From Thermanaeromonas sp. C210 (lineage in GTDB: Bacteria; Bacillota; DSM-521; Neomoorellales; Neomoorellaceae), in NCBI RefSeq assembly GCF_013167955.1, contig NZ_BLWF01000002.1, positions 594,647 through 658,646 of the forward strand: DNA of 64,000 bases, in the 5' to 3' direction. The first letter of the stretch is position 1. The number at the start of each line of letters is the position of its first letter. The notes beneath the pieces were generated by a model. The model saw only the letters and a program-made list of their open reading frames with translations, did not search any database and was not told the DNA's origin. This document shows, one piece after another, positions 28,426 to 39,270 of this stretch. The translations under genes and the position numbers were made by a program.

Positions 28426-30852
28426 TTGGCGGCTGAAAATACGGGAATCGGTACAGTCCTGCCGGTTAAAATCGAAGAAGAGATGAAGCGCTCCTACATC
28501 GACTATGCCATGAGCGTCATTGTGGGGCGCGCCCTACCCGACGTCCGCGACGGGTTAAAACCGGTCCACCGCCGCATTCTTTACGCCATGTATGAGGCCA
28601 ATATGACCCCCGACAAGCCGTACAAAAAATCGTCCCGCGTCGTGGGCGATGTGCTGGCCCGTTATCACCCCCATGGGGATGCTGCCGTGTACGAAAGCAT
28701 GGTGCGCATGGCCCAGGATTTCGCCAGCCGGTATCCCCTTATCGACGGCCATGGAAACTTCGGCTCCGTGGACGGAGATTCTCCGGCCGCCATGCGGTAT
28801 ACCGAAGCCAGGCTTTCCAGCCTGGCCCTGGCCATGCTGGCGGATATTGAAAAGGACACGGTAGACTTCATCCCGAATTATGACGGCACCCTAAAGGAAC
28901 CGGTGGTGCTGCCGGCACGATTCCCTAATCTCCTGGTGAACGGTTCGTCGGGAATTGCCGTAGGCATGGCCACCAACATCCCTCCCCACAACCTGGGGGA
29001 GATCATCGATGCCTTGGTACTCCTCATCGAAAACCCCGAAGCCGGCCTCAAGGAGATTATGACGGTGGTCAAGGGGCCTGATTTTCCGACGGGCGGGGTC
29101 ATCCTGGGAAGGGACGGCATACGCAATGCCTACCGGACGGGACGCGGTAACATTAGGGTACGGGCCAGGGCAGCCGTGGAAGCCCTGAGCGGGGGTCGGC
29201 ACCAAATTGTTATCACTGAGCTGCCCTATCAAGTTAACAAAGCCCGCCTCATCGAAACCATTGCGGAGCTGGTGAGGGAAAAGAAGATCGAAGGTATAAG
29301 CGACCTGCGGGATGAATCGGACCGCACGGGCCTGCGGGTGGTGGTAGAACTCAAGCGAGATGCCCAGCCCAGGGTGATCCTCAACCAGCTTTACAAGCAC
29401 ACCCAGATGCAGGACAACTTCGGCGTCATCATGCTCGCTCTGGTGGACGGACGGCCCCAGGTACTCAATCTAAAGCAAATGCTGGAGCACTACCTCCTCC
29501 ACCAGAAAAATATAGTCACCCGGCGGACCCGTTATCTGTTAAACCAGGCCGAGGCCCGGGCTCATATCCTTGAGGGTCTGCGTATAGCCCTGCAGTATCT
29601 GGATGCCGTTATCCGGACCATCCGGCGCTCCCGGGATGCGGACAGCGCCCGAAGGGCCCTCATGGAGAATTTCTCTTTGAGCGAAAAACAGGCCCAGGCC
29701 ATCCTGGATATGAGGCTCCAGCGGTTGACGGCCCTGGAAAGGGAGAAACTGGAGGCAGAATACCGCGAGGTCCAGGAAAAGATAGCCTACTACCGGGAGG
29801 TCCTGGCCAGCGAGGCAAAAGTAATGGGTATCGTCCGGGAGGAGCTCCTGGAAATCAAGGCTAAACACGCCGATGCCAGGCGCACCCAGATTGTGGCCGA
29901 AGAAGAACCCCTGGAAGCCGAAGACCTGGTTCCGGAGGAAGACGTGGTTATCACCATCAGTCACCGGGGGTACATCAAAAGGCTGCCTGCTGACACGTAC
30001 CGGAGCCAGCGAAGGGGAGGGCGGGGCATCCAGGCCCTGTCCACCCGGGAGGAGGATTTTGCCGAGCACCTTTTCGTTACTTCTACCCATTATTACCTCC
30101 TCTTCTTTACCAATAAAGGTAAGGTGTACCAGCTCCGGGCCCACGAGGTGCCTGAAGGAAGCCGCCAGGCCCGGGGCACGGCCCTGGTCAACCTCATTTA
30201 TGTGTCTCCGGGTGAGCGCATCACGGCCGTCATCGCCGTCCGGGATTTTGAAGGAGATTCTTACCTTTTTATGGCCACGCGGCAGGGCGTGGTGAAAAAA
30301 ACGCCCCTGAGAGAGTACCGCACTTCCCGGCGGGACGGGATTATAGCCCTGAACCTCGAGGAGGAGGACGAGCTTATAGGAGTAGAGCTAACGGGGGGCG
30401 GGGACGACATCCTCCTGGCGACCCGACAGGGCAAGGTCATCCGGTTCCGGGAAGAGGAGGTCCGCGGCATGGGCCGTGCGGCCCACGGTGTCCGGGGCAT
30501 CAGGTTGGAGGATGGAGACGCCGTTGTGGGCATGGCCCGGGTCCAGCCCGCCCAGGACCTGGTGCTGGTTACGGAAAAGGGCTTCGGTAAGCGTACTCCC
30601 CTAGAAGAATATCCCCGGCAGGGGCGCGGGGGCAAGGGGCTGATCGGCATGAAGGTTACGGCCAAGACCGGTCCCCTCGTAGGCCTAGTCGTTGCCGGGG
30701 AGGAGGACGAGCTCATGCTCATTACCGCCGAAGGACTCCTCATCCGCCTCAATACGGCGGACATTTCCCGTCAGGGGCGATACACCCAGGGGGTCACCCT
30801 CATGCGCTTAGAGGAAAAGGACCGGGTCATGGCCGTGGCCCGGGTACCATGA
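28426..30852 (+). CDS. gyrA: DNA gyrase subunit A
   Basis: The DNA-cleaving subunit of gyrase, 808 aa. The catalytic tyrosine is in [11 protein letters not shown] near residue 122, within the quinolone-resistance region [17 protein letters not shown]. The C-terminal half carries six beta-propeller blades, with the GyrA box [10 protein letters not shown] near residue 527. This supports gyrase rather than topoisomerase IV. The TTG start at 28426 is preceded by GGGAGTGG. Confidence 0.98.
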   Translation: MAAENTGIGTVLPVKIEEEMKRSYIDYAMSVIVGRALPDVRDGLKPVHRRILYAMYEANMTPDKPYKKSSRVVGDVLARYHPHGDAAVYESMVRMAQDFASRYPLIDGHGNFGSVDGDSPAAMRYTEARLSSLALAMLADIEKDTVDFIPNYDGTLKEPVVLPARFPNLLVNGSSGIAVGMATNIPPHNLGEIIDALVLLIENPEAGLKEIMTVVKGPDFPTGGVILGRDGIRNAYRTGRGNIRVRARAAVEALSGGRHQIVITELPYQVNKARLIETIAELVREKKIEGISDLRDESDRTGLRVVVELKRDAQPRVILNQLYKHTQMQDNFGVIMLALVDGRPQVLNLKQMLEHYLLHQKNIVTRRTRYLLNQAEARAHILEGLRIALQYLDAVIRTIRRSRDADSARRALMENFSLSEKQAQAILDMRLQRLTALEREKLEAEYREVQEKIAYYREVLASEAKVMGIVREELLEIKAKHADARRTQIVAEEEPLEAEDLVPEEDVVITISHRGYIKRLPADTYRSQRRGGRGIQALSTREEDFAEHLFVTSTHYYLLFFTNKGKVYQLRAHEVPEGSRQARGTALVNLIYVSPGERITAVIAVRDFEGDSYLFMATRQGVVKKTPLREYRTSRRDGIIALNLEEEDELIGVELTGGGDDILLATRQGKVIRFREEEVRGMGRAAHGVRGIRLEDGDAVVGMARVQPAQDLVLVTEKGFGKRTPLEEYPRQGRGGKGLIGMKVTAKTGPLVGLVVAGEEDELMLITAEGLLIRLNTADISRQGRYTQGVTLMRLEEKDRVMAVARVP

Positions 30853-30893
30853 AGAAAAATTTAACGGTATAGCTTTTCTATTAAACCAAGCTA

Positions 30894-30919
30894 AAATCCG
30901 GTTGCATCCGGCCGGATTT
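30894..30919 (+). terminator. Possible terminator after gyrA
   Basis: AAATCCGG (30894-30901) pairs with CCGGATTT (30912-30919) and is followed by ATATTATAAAA. The T content downstream is modest, so efficiency is uncertain. Confidence 0.5.
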
Positions 30920-30969
30920 ATATTATAAAATCACTTAGGGTTAATCTAACGAGACAGGGGGGAGTGGGT

Positions 30970-31860
30970 GTGGCTGCAGCGGAAAAAGGCACGTGGACGG
31001 TAAAGAAGGGCCTAGCCGAGATGCTCAAAGGCGGGGTAATTATGGACGTCACCACCCCCGAGCAGGCAAAGATCGCTGAGGAGGCAGGCGCCTGCGCCGT
31101 AATGGCGCTGGAGAGGGTGCCGGCGGATATACGGGCTGCCGGAGGGGTGGCCCGCATGGCCGATCCGACTGTTATCCTGCGCATAATGGACGCGGTGACC
31201 ATTCCGGTCATGGCCAAGGTCCGCATAGGCCACTTTGTGGAAGCGCAAATACTGGAAGCTTTAGGGGTAGACTATATTGATGAAAGCGAAGTTCTGACCC
31301 CGGCCGACGAGGAATTTCACATCAATAAGCACGCCTTCAAGGTGCCCTTCGTGTGTGGCGCCCGCAACCTGGGGGAGGCCCTGCGCCGCATAGGCGAAGG
31401 GGCGGCCATGATCCGGACCAAGGGCGAACCCGGCACGGGCAATGTGGTGGAAGCCGTGCGCCATATGCGCATGGTAATGGCCGAGATACGCAGGCTGGTC
31501 AACCTGCCGGAGGAAGAATTGATGACTTATGCCAAGAACATCCAGGCGCCCTATGAACTGGTGCTGGAGACCAAAAAACTTGGGCGCCTGCCAGTGGTGA
31601 ATTTTGCCGCAGGAGGCATTGCAACGCCGGCGGACGCAGCCCTTATGATGCAGCTGGGGGCCGATGGAATCTTTGTGGGTTCGGGAATTTTTAAATCAGC
31701 CGATCCCATGAAACGGGCCCGGGCCATTGTGGCTGCCACCACCCATTATAACGATCCCCACGTCCTGGCAGAGGTTTCCAAGGACCTGGGCGAAGCCATG
31801 CCGGGCATTGACATTGCGACCTTGAGCCAGGAACAGCGGATGCAAGAACGCGGATGGTAA
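30970..31860 (+). CDS. pdxS: Pyridoxal 5'-phosphate synthase lyase subunit PdxS
   Basis: PdxS makes PLP from ribose 5-phosphate, glyceraldehyde 3-phosphate and ammonia supplied by PdxT. The 296-aa barrel contains both active-site lysine contexts, [13 protein letters not shown] and [12 protein letters not shown], and the phosphate-binding [18 protein letters not shown]...[12 protein letters not shown] at 30970 is 7 nt after a G-rich ribosome site; a GTG at 30964 overlaps it. pdxT follows after 19 nt. Confidence 0.97.
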   Translation: MAAAEKGTWTVKKGLAEMLKGGVIMDVTTPEQAKIAEEAGACAVMALERVPADIRAAGGVARMADPTVILRIMDAVTIPVMAKVRIGHFVEAQILEALGVDYIDESEVLTPADEEFHINKHAFKVPFVCGARNLGEALRRIGEGAAMIRTKGEPGTGNVVEAVRHMRMVMAEIRRLVNLPEEELMTYAKNIQAPYELVLETKKLGRLPVVNFAAGGIATPADAALMMQLGADGIFVGSGIFKSADPMKRARAIVAATTHYNDPHVLAEVSKDLGEAMPGIDIATLSQEQRMQERGW

Positions 31861-31879
31861 GGAGAGGAAGATAGATTCC

Positions 31880-32449
31880 ATGCTGGTAGGAGTACTGGCC
31901 CTGCAGGGAGCCTTCCGGGAGCACATGGAAAAATTAGAAGGGTGCGGCGCCCAGGGCCGCGAGATACGTAAACCCCATGAGCTAGAGGGAGTAGAGGCCC
32001 TGATCATTCCGGGAGGCGAGAGCACCACCATCGGCAGGTTGATGGTCGAATTTGACTTAATGGAACCCATACGCCGTCTAGGGGAAGAAGGTATGCCCAT
32101 CTGGGGCACCTGCGCCGGCATGGTCCTGCTGGCTAAAGATATAATCGATAGCCAGCAGCCGCGCCTGGCCCTGATAGACATGAAGGTGCGGCGCAATGCC
32201 TTTGGGCGCCAGGTGGACAGCTTTGAGCTGGATCTGACCATCCCCCTGCTGGGCGAGAAGCCCTTTAGGGGGGTTTTCATCCGTGCTCCCTATGCGGAAG
32301 AAGTGCACCCTGGCGTCGAGGTACTGGCTACAGTGGACGGCAAGGTGGTGGCCGTCCGCCAGGGGAAACTTTTGGCTACGGCCTTCCATCCTGAGCTGAC
32401 CGGCGATGTGCGCTTTCACCGGTATTTCTTGAACACCGTTGCCTCCTAG
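31880..32449 (+). CDS. pdxT: Pyridoxal 5'-phosphate synthase glutaminase subunit PdxT
   Basis: A class I glutaminase of 189 aa that feeds ammonia to PdxS. Family motifs are GGESTTIGRLM, the nucleophile Cys in WGTCAGMVLLA, and the His-Glu pair in AFHPELTGD. Together with pdxS it provides the whole DXP-independent PLP pathway. The ATG at 31880 has GGAGAGGAAG upstream. Confidence 0.97.
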   Translation: MLVGVLALQGAFREHMEKLEGCGAQGREIRKPHELEGVEALIIPGGESTTIGRLMVEFDLMEPIRRLGEEGMPIWGTCAGMVLLAKDIIDSQQPRLALIDMKVRRNAFGRQVDSFELDLTIPLLGEKPFRGVFIRAPYAEEVHPGVEVLATVDGKVVAVRQGKLLATAFHPELTGDVRFHRYFLNTVAS

Positions 32450-32615
32450 CCCGGCCCCCCATCCCGCAAAAGAGAAGCCTATACGTTTTTCCTGAGAACC
32501 CCCTGGGGCCGGGGAACAAAGTTCAAAGGGGTAACAGCCGGCAAGTGTTCCGGGTACCCCGGGGGAAGGGGCAGCAGGGGGCGGTAATGGGACAGGACAT
32601 CCTGAGCCGGCAAGG

Positions 32616-32650
32616 CAGGCCCGGCAACCTTTAAGGCCAGGGCCTGTTTT
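32616..32650 (+). terminator. Terminator-like hairpin after pdxT
   Basis: CAGGCCC (32616-32622) pairs with GGGCCTG (32640-32646), followed by TTTTGTCTTC. It lies between pdxT and the GH15-like gene. Confidence 0.5.
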
Positions 32651-32676
32651 GTCTTCGGGTTTTTACCGGGGAGGTA

Positions 32677-33759
32677 GTGCCGGCAGTGGACCGGCTTCTG
32701 GAGAAGAGCGTTGCCATCCTCAAAGAGTACCAGACGGACCAGGGTGCCTTCCCGGCGGCCCCGGAATTCCCTCCCTATAAGTACGTGTGGCTGCGGGACG
32801 GCACCTTCATTGCTTATGCCCTGGACCTGGTGGGAGAAAGGGAAGCGGCCGGGGCCTTTTATACCTTCATGGCTAAGACTATTATCAGGCACAGCTACAA
32901 AATCCACCGGGCCCGGAGGGCGGCGGAAGAGAAGCGGCCTTTGGAGGATGAAGAATGCCTCCACACCCGCTACACCCTCTCCGGTGAAGAAGGCCAGGAG
33001 CCGTGGGGAAATTTCCAGCTTGACGGGTATGGCACCTACTTGTGGGGCCTGGCCGCCCACCTCGCGCGGCAGGGCAGGATGGAAGGACTGTACCGGGACG
33101 TAATTTCCCTGGTGACCGCTTACCTCTGTGCCCTGTGGGACTGTCCCTGTCTGGACTGCTGGGAGGAATGGGGCGAGTACTGCCACCCTTCTACCTGGGC
33201 CGCCCTCTACGGGGGTTTAAAGGCGGTGTTGCCGTGGCTGGAGCCTCCCCTGGAGGGGCAGGCCCTGGCCGTCCTGGAGGTTTTGCCAGCTAAACTCAAG
33301 GAGGAATTCCGCCGGGAAGGACATTTTGTCAAGTTCGCCGGGCGGCCGGAGGTTGACGCTAATCTCCTGTGGCTGGGCGTGCCCTTCGGTATTTGCTCCT
33401 ATGACGACCCCGTCTTTAAAACTACGGTGGAGAAAATAGAGAAGGAACTCCTGGGAGGAGGCCTTAAACGGTACCGGGCCGACACCTACTACGGCGGCGG
33501 GGAATGGGTGTTGCTGACGGCCTGGCTGGCCTGGTACTACCGCCTCCAGGACAGGGAACGGGAGGCCCGCGGGCTCCTGGAATGGGTAGCCGCTCAGGCC
33601 GATGAAGAAGGCCGGCTGCCGGAGCAGGTGCCCCATAACCTTAATTCACCGGAGCACTACACCTATTGGGTGCAGCGCTGGGGCCCTATAGCCCGACCCC
33701 TGCTGTGGTCCCACGCCATGTACATTATCGCGGCAACCCAGGGCCCCTCCGGTTGCTAA
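32677..33759 (+). CDS. Glycoside hydrolase family 15-like protein (glucoamylase/trehalase fold)
   Basis: A 360-aa alpha/alpha-barrel protein. YVWLRDGTFIAYAL near residue 33, NFQLDGYGTYLWGL near 112 and WEEWGEY near 160 match the conserved substrate-binding segments of GH15 enzymes. A second acidic patch, LPEQVPHNLNSPEHYTYWV, sits near the C-terminus. It is shorter than secreted glucoamylases and has no signal peptide, so a cytoplasmic role is likely (inference); the substrate cannot be told. The start is GTG at 32677 or 32686 after GGGGAGG. It is a single gene between pdxT and the liv operon. Confidence 0.78.
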   Translation: MPAVDRLLEKSVAILKEYQTDQGAFPAAPEFPPYKYVWLRDGTFIAYALDLVGEREAAGAFYTFMAKTIIRHSYKIHRARRAAEEKRPLEDEECLHTRYTLSGEEGQEPWGNFQLDGYGTYLWGLAAHLARQGRMEGLYRDVISLVTAYLCALWDCPCLDCWEEWGEYCHPSTWAALYGGLKAVLPWLEPPLEGQALAVLEVLPAKLKEEFRREGHFVKFAGRPEVDANLLWLGVPFGICSYDDPVFKTTVEKIEKELLGGGLKRYRADTYYGGGEWVLLTAWLAWYYRLQDREREARGLLEWVAAQADEEGRLPEQVPHNLNSPEHYTYWVQRWGPIARPLLWSHAMYIIAATQGPSGC

Positions 33760-33808
33760 TTCCGGCGCGAATATCGGGAAAAACCCGGGAGTCCCCGAAG
33801 ACTGGTAA

Positions 33809-33838
33809 TTGACAGGTCTTGCCGGCCAGGTTTATAAT
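33809..33838 (+). promoter_or_regulatory. Sigma-A promoter of the liv operon
   Basis: Perfect TTGACA at 33809-33814 and perfect TATAAT at 33833-33838, 18 bp apart, lie 53 bp before the substrate-binding-protein start. Confidence 0.85.
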
Positions 33839-33890
33839 AAGTCCAAGTGTGCAAAGACGCGCAAAGGCGAGAAAAAGGAGGTCTTGTGGA

Positions 33891-35108
33891 GTGAGGAGCC
33901 TGCGGAAAATACTCTTCCTCGGAGTGTCCCTGTTGCTCTTGGCCCTTCTGACCGCCTGTGGACAGGCCCAGAAGAGCCAGGGGAGCGGCGACCAGACAGG
34001 GGAGCAGCAAGGCGAGACCATTAAAGTAGGTCTCAACCTGGAACTTTCCGGCCAGGTGGCTACTTACGGTACGAATATTAAAAACGGGATCCTGCTGGCC
34101 CTAGAAGAGATTAACGCGGCTGGCGGCGTCCTGGGGAAGAAACTGGAGCCCGTCATCCTCGACAACGCCAGCAAAGCCGAGGAAGCCATGAGCGTGGCCT
34201 CCAAACTGGTGGAGGAAGGGGTGGTGGCCATTCTAGGGCCGGCTACGACCGGGGCTACCAAGGCCTGCATACCCGTGGCCATGGATAACCAAATACCCCT
34301 TATCTCCCCGTCTGCTACGGCCCTGGACGTGACTTACGATCCTCAGGCCAAGAAGGTGCGCGACTTCATCTTCCGCACCTGCTTTACCGACCCGCCCCAG
34401 GCCATTGTAGGAGCCGAATTTGCCTTTAACGAGCTGGGGGCCAAAAAAGCTGCCATCCTTTACGATATCGGCAACGACTACAGCAAGGGCCTCTACCGGG
34501 TCTTTAAGGAAGAATTCACCAAGCTGGGCGGCGAAATCGTAGCCGAGGGTAGTTTCTCCGAAAACGACCAGGACTTCCGGCCCCTGTTGACCAGGGCTTC
34601 CCAGGCCGGGGCTGAGCTAATCTATGTGCCCGCCTATTACGGGCAGGTGGGTAAAATAATCGCCCAGGCCCGGGAACTGGGCATCCGGGTTCCCATGCTG
34701 GGGGCCGACGGCTGGGATTCCCCCGAGCTGGTTAACCTGGCCGGCGGGGCCGAGAATCTGAAAGACACCTACTTTACCAACCACTATTCACCCGCCGATC
34801 CCAGCGAAAAGGTCCAGGCCTTCGTGAAGGCGTATAAAGAGAAATACAACGCCGAACCCGATGCCTTTGCCGCCCTGGGATATGAAACGGCGCACATGCT
34901 AGCCGATGCCATTAAGCGGGCCGGCAAGGCCGATCCCGTGGCCATCAAAGATGCCCTGGCCGCGACCAAGGACTTTGAGGGGATAACGGGTCGCCTCAGC
35001 ATGGATGCCAATCACAACCCGGTGAAGGAAGTATCCATTATTGCCATGGTAGACGGCAAGCAGACCCTGAAGACCAAGAAGATGGCACCTGAAGTTAAGG
35101 TAGATTAG
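33891..35108 (+). CDS. livJ: Branched-chain amino acid ABC transporter substrate-binding lipoprotein
   Basis: An extracytoplasmic receptor of about 405 aa. The lipoprotein signal ends in LALLTAC near residue 24, giving a lipidated Cys. The mature part begins IKVGLNLELSGQVATYG and has the LivJ/LivK fold segments GVVAILGPATTGATKACIPV and FAALGYETAHMLADAI. GTG at 33891 has AAGGAGGT 8 nt upstream. The exact ligand is inferred from the neighbouring permeases; other amino acids or short amides are possible. Confidence 0.92.
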   Translation: MRSLRKILFLGVSLLLLALLTACGQAQKSQGSGDQTGEQQGETIKVGLNLELSGQVATYGTNIKNGILLALEEINAAGGVLGKKLEPVILDNASKAEEAMSVASKLVEEGVVAILGPATTGATKACIPVAMDNQIPLISPSATALDVTYDPQAKKVRDFIFRTCFTDPPQAIVGAEFAFNELGAKKAAILYDIGNDYSKGLYRVFKEEFTKLGGEIVAEGSFSENDQDFRPLLTRASQAGAELIYVPAYYGQVGKIIAQARELGIRVPMLGADGWDSPELVNLAGGAENLKDTYFTNHYSPADPSEKVQAFVKAYKEKYNAEPDAFAALGYETAHMLADAIKRAGKADPVAIKDALAATKDFEGITGRLSMDANHNPVKEVSIIAMVDGKQTLKTKKMAPEVKVD

Positions 35109-35131
35109 TAAAAGCGACAACTGAAGGGGCC

Positions 35132-35160
35132 AATGAGGGGGTTAAGTTTACCCCCTCATT
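35132..35160 (+). promoter_or_regulatory. Intercistronic hairpin between livJ and livH
   Basis: A perfect 10-bp stem (AATGAGGGGG with CCCCCTCATT) around a 9-nt loop lies 23 bp after the livJ stop, without a T-run. Such stems often leave more receptor mRNA than permease mRNA by partial termination or 3'-end protection. Confidence 0.65.
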
Positions 35161-35198
35161 GGATTTCTCCCTCGGGCCGGCTACAAGGAGTGGCAGAG

Positions 35199-36086
35199 TT
35201 GGCAGAGTTAGTGCAGCAGCTGGTGAACGGGTTGACCTTGGGCAGCATCTACGCCTTGATAGCCCTGGGTTACACCATGGTCTACGGCATAATCCAATTG
35301 ATCAACTTCGCCCACGGCGACATACTGATGGTGGGCGCCTATATTGCTTTTTTTGCCGTTACGGTTCTCAAGGTAGGTGTAGTAGCGGCCCTGCTCCTGG
35401 CCGTGGCCTTGTGCGCCCTGCTGGGGGTAGTCATTGAGAGGATAGCCTACAAACCCCTGCGGCAGGCGCCCCGCCTGGCGGCCTTGATTACGGCCATCGG
35501 GGTTTCCCTCTTTCTGGAGAACGGGGGCCTCTGGCTCCTGGGGACGGATTTCCGTTCCTTCCCGCCCGGGACCATAAGCAATCGTACCTTCGCCCTCCTG
35601 GGAGGCGCCGTGCGCTTTACCAGCATGCAGCTCCTGATCCTGGGCGTCACCGTTCTCATTATGATAATACTCCAGTATATCGTCCATTACACTAGAGTGG
35701 GAAAGGCCATGCGGGCCGTGGCCTACGACAAGGAAGCGGCGGCCTTAATGGGCATTAACGTGGACAGCGTAGTTTCCGTTACCTTTGCCCTGGGTTCGGC
35801 CTTTGCGGCGGTGGCCGGGGTGCTGTGGGGCCTGTATTATAACACCCTTCACCCCCTCATGGGCTTGATGCCCGGCCTCAAGGCCTTCGTGGCGGCCGTT
35901 ATCGGCGGAATCGGGCTTATCCCCGGAGCCATGGCCGGCGGCTTCTTCTTAGGAATAGTGGAAGCGCTAGTAAGCGGCTACGGCAGCAGCGAGCTCCGGG
36001 ATCCGGTGGTCTTTATCCTGTTGATCCTGGTCCTGCTATTCCGCCCCGCGGGGCTGCTGGGCAAGGATACGGTAGAAAAAGTTTAG
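35199..36086 (+). CDS. livH: Branched-chain amino acid ABC transporter permease LivH
   Basis: A permease of about 295 aa with eight hydrophobic segments. It starts LAELVQQLVNGLTLGSIYAL, contains GYTMVYGIIQLINFAHGDI, a LivH hallmark, and a C-terminal EAA-like loop (VAAVIGGIGLIPGAMAGGFF). TTG at 35199 lies 8 nt after AAGGAG; the open frame from 35133 would include the intercistronic hairpin. It pairs with LivM. Confidence 0.92.
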   Translation: MAELVQQLVNGLTLGSIYALIALGYTMVYGIIQLINFAHGDILMVGAYIAFFAVTVLKVGVVAALLLAVALCALLGVVIERIAYKPLRQAPRLAALITAIGVSLFLENGGLWLLGTDFRSFPPGTISNRTFALLGGAVRFTSMQLLILGVTVLIMIILQYIVHYTRVGKAMRAVAYDKEAAALMGINVDSVVSVTFALGSAFAAVAGVLWGLYYNTLHPLMGLMPGLKAFVAAVIGGIGLIPGAMAGGFFLGIVEALVSGYGSSELRDPVVFILLILVLLFRPAGLLGKDTVEKV

Positions 36087-36108
36087 GGCTTGAGACGAGG
36101 CGAAGGCC

Positions 36109-37065
36109 ATGGGTTATTTTAGGAGTAAAAATATAGCTATTTTTCTGGTTATAATTGCCATATATTTGGCCGTAGACTGGCTCCTTAAGGAGGACGTCAT
36201 CAGTAAGTTTCAGGAAGTAAACCTCATGCTCCTGGGCATTAACGTTATCCTGGCCACCAGCCTGAACCTCATTGTAGGGTTCACCGGCCAGCTGGCCCTG
36301 GGGCATGCGGGTTTTATGGCCATCGGGGCCTATGTGGCCACCATATTTACCGTTAAACTGGGGCAGCCCTTTGTCCTGGCCCTGGTGGCGGGCTCTACGG
36401 CTGCCGCCCTGGCTGGGGTGCTCATCGGCCTGCCGACCCTGCGCCTAAAGGGGGACTATCTGGCCATCGCCACCCTGGGGTTCGGGGAAATAATCCGGGG
36501 TCTGGCCGTAAACATCGAATATGTCGGCGGGGCCGCAGGCATTATGGGCATACCGCGGCTCACCAACTGGCCCTGGCTCTACGCCATGACCGTCTTGACC
36601 GTGGCGGCCATCAGGAATTTCCTCAATTCCACCCACGGCCGCGCATGCCTGGCGGTGCGGGAGAACGAGATCGCCGCTGAGGCCATGGGCATTAACACCA
36701 CTTATTACAAGGTCCTGGCCTTTACCACAGGAGCCTTCTTCGGAGGACTGGCGGGGGGTCTGTACGCCCATTATTTCTATCTCATCCAGCCTGCTACCTT
36801 TTCCTTCCTGCGGTCCTTCGACATCCTGGTTATGGTCGTCTTAGGAGGAATGGGGAGCCTGACCGGCTCGGTAATCGCGGCCGCGGCCATTACCCTGGTT
36901 AATGCTCTGCTGCAAGACCTGGCCCTCCTGCGCATGGTGATCTATGCCGCCCTGCTGGTAGCTGTTATGATCTTCCGGCCCCAGGGGCTCATGGGTAACA
37001 GGGAGTTTACCCTTAACTGGCTGCGGCCAAGAGGAGGCGCCAACCGTGGTACTATTGGAGACTAA
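36109..37065 (+). CDS. livM: Branched-chain amino acid ABC transporter permease LivM
   Basis: The second permease, 318 aa, with about nine hydrophobic helices. LNLIVGFTGQLALGHAGFMA and YVATIFTV near residue 50-80 are typical of LivM, as is the late VMVVLGGMGSLTGSVIAAA. The ATG at 36109 is 22 nt after livH. Its end overlaps livG by 20 bp. Confidence 0.93.
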   Translation: MGYFRSKNIAIFLVIIAIYLAVDWLLKEDVISKFQEVNLMLLGINVILATSLNLIVGFTGQLALGHAGFMAIGAYVATIFTVKLGQPFVLALVAGSTAAALAGVLIGLPTLRLKGDYLAIATLGFGEIIRGLAVNIEYVGGAAGIMGIPRLTNWPWLYAMTVLTVAAIRNFLNSTHGRACLAVRENEIAAEAMGINTTYYKVLAFTTGAFFGGLAGGLYAHYFYLIQPATFSFLRSFDILVMVVLGGMGSLTGSVIAAAAITLVNALLQDLALLRMVIYAALLVAVMIFRPQGLMGNREFTLNWLRPRGGANRGTIGD

Positions 37066-37817
37066 AGACCTTACCCTGGCCTTCGGAGGCCTGTCCGCCG
37101 TGTCCAGGGTCAACCTGACCATCAGGGAGGGGGAGCTGGTAGGCCTCATCGGCCCCAACGGGGCCGGCAAGACCACGGTCTTCAATCTCCTGACGGGGAT
37201 CTATCGCCCCCAACACGGGGATATCCTGTGGCAGGGGCGTAGTCTGGTGGGCATGCGTCCCTTCCAGATAACCCAGCTGGGCGTGGCCCGTACCTTCCAG
37301 AACATCCGCCTCTTCGGGGAGCTGACCGTCCTGGATAACCTCACCATATCTTGCCACTGGCATAGCCGGTACCCCTTGCTGGGGGCCGTCCTGCGCCTTC
37401 CCTCCTACTACCGGCATGAAGGAGAGATGCGCCGCCGGGCCGAGGAACTCCTGGAACTCTTCGGCCTGAAGCAGTATGCCAGTGAAAAGGCTAAAAACCT
37501 GCCCTACGGCGAGCAGCGCAGGCTGGAGATCGCCCGGGCCCTGGCCGCCCGCCCGCGCCTGCTCCTCCTGGATGAACCGGCGGCGGGAATGAACCCCCAA
37601 GAGACCCAGGCCCTCATGGACTTCATCCGCTGGCTGCGGCAGGAATTCTCCTTGAGCATCCTCCTGATAGAGCATGACATGTCCCTGGTCATGAATCTCT
37701 GCGAAAGGATTTATGCCCTGGACTACGGCGAGGTAATCGCCGAGGGAACCCCGGGGGAGATCCGACGCCATCCGCGGGTCATAGAGGCCTACCTGGGTGA
37801 GGAGGTGGCTCCGGCCC

Positions 37818-37831
<14 letters not shown>
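37046..37831 (+). CDS. livG: Branched-chain amino acid ABC transporter ATPase LivG
   Basis: An ABC ATPase of 261 aa: Walker A GPNGAGKTTVFNLL near residue 37, the LivG-type degenerate signature NLPYGEQRRLEIARAL, Walker B LLLLDEPAAGMNP and the switch His in LLIEHDMSL. GTG at 37046 has GGAGG 8 nt upstream, inside livM. Confidence 0.95.
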
Positions 37832-38522
<691 letters not shown>

Positions 38523-38586
38523 CTCCTCCCGGGCTAACCCCGGGCGGATAGGAGGACCTCTGGCAGGTCCCCACTTTTCGGTGCAG

Positions 38587-38814
38587 TGGCCTGCCCTGGG
38601 GCTTGCAAGCGAGCGAGCCTTCGCGGCTGCCAAACTTCATGAAGTCTAAAGCGGAGGCGGACCCGAGGTCGAAGGAGGCCTGCGGCCGGAAACAGAGACA
38701 GGATGGTTAAATTCTGCCGGGAGGCCCGCTTCAAGCTTTGAGGATGAGTGGTAGTTTGGCCGGCGAGGGTTTCAGGAGCGAGCGCAAGCCAAGCGGGCCT
38801 AGGCTCGAAAGGTG
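38587..38814 (+). repeat. Structured intergenic element, copy D (upstream of selC)
   Basis: The gap 38523-38894 has no gene. From 38587 it aligns over about 225 bp with the element beside selA (3191-3417). Shared parts include GGCTGCC.AACTTCA, AAAGCGGAGGCGGACCCGAG (core 38653-38660), GCCGG.AA..GAGAC, TTTGCCGGGA-like, GTAGTTTGGC and AGGCTCGAAAG. Many differences fall in loops. It ends about 80 bp before tRNA-Sec in the same orientation. It is unlike any RNA family I can name with confidence. Confidence 0.6.
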
Positions 38815-38894
38815 GCGATGGGCCGAGGAGGCCCTTCCTTGCCTAAAGTCGGCCGATGTGCTAAAATAGCGGTTGCATGGAGAGGGTCTTAGAC

Positions 38895-38994
38895 GGGGGT
38901 GGATCGGGCCTGGTGGCCTGCCTGGACTTCAAATCCAGCCGGCGCGCGGGGTCGTCCCGGGCGCGGTGGGTTCGATTCCCACACACTCCCGCCA
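38895..38994 (+). tRNA. selC: tRNA-Sec (anticodon TCA)
   Basis: A 100-nt tRNA whose anticodon loop CTTCAAA (38927-38933, anticodon TCA at 38929-38931) sits on the stem CTGGA/TCCAG and decodes UGA. The acceptor strand GGGGGTG pairs with CACTCCC. The T-arm GTGGG-TTCGATT-CCCAC is followed by an 8-nt acceptor strand as in bacterial tRNA-Sec, and there is a long GC-rich variable arm. Discriminator G and encoded CCA end at 38994. It works with SelA and SelB, encoded 35 kb away at the left edge. Confidence 0.95.
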
Positions 38995-39024
38995 ACCTTA
39001 TACAATCCTACGGAGGTGAAAGCC

Positions 39025-39225
39025 TTGACCATTACCAAGGATATGAGCATTACTGAAGTGGTAAGCAAGTATCCCCAGACCGTGCCCGTGTTTATGGAGC
39101 ACGGCATGGGTTGCCTGGGTTGTGCTGCAGCCCGGTTTGAAAATATCGAACAGGGGGCTATGGCCCACGGCATAGATGTGGATAAACTAATTGAAGACCT
39201 GAATAAGGCCGTACAAGGGAAATAA
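39025..39225 (+). CDS. DUF1858 / hybrid-cluster-protein-associated redox disulfide domain protein
   Basis: A 66-aa protein, ITKDMSITEVVSKYPQTVPV then FMEHGMGCLGCAAARFENIE. The CLGC pair is the putative redox disulfide or metal site of the DUF1858 family, found alone or fused to redox enzymes in anaerobes. TTG at 39025, 8 nt after GGAGGTGA, fixes the start 30 bp after selC. A terminator follows at 39271. Its partner is unknown. Confidence 0.88.
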   Translation: MTITKDMSITEVVSKYPQTVPVFMEHGMGCLGCAAARFENIEQGAMAHGIDVDKLIEDLNKAVQGK

Positions 39226-39270
39226 AAATAAAGATAGCGCGCAAAAGGGAACTATGGCGGAGAAAGCAGG

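Noticed and set aside
32479..33186. A 235-codon minus-strand frame over the GH15-like gene
   Set aside because: The plus-strand frame has recognisable GH15 segments; the minus frame has none.
39025..39225. A selenoprotein beside selC
   Set aside because: The DUF1858 frame has Cys codons only and no in-frame TGA; no TGA/SECIS combination was identified in the window by eye.
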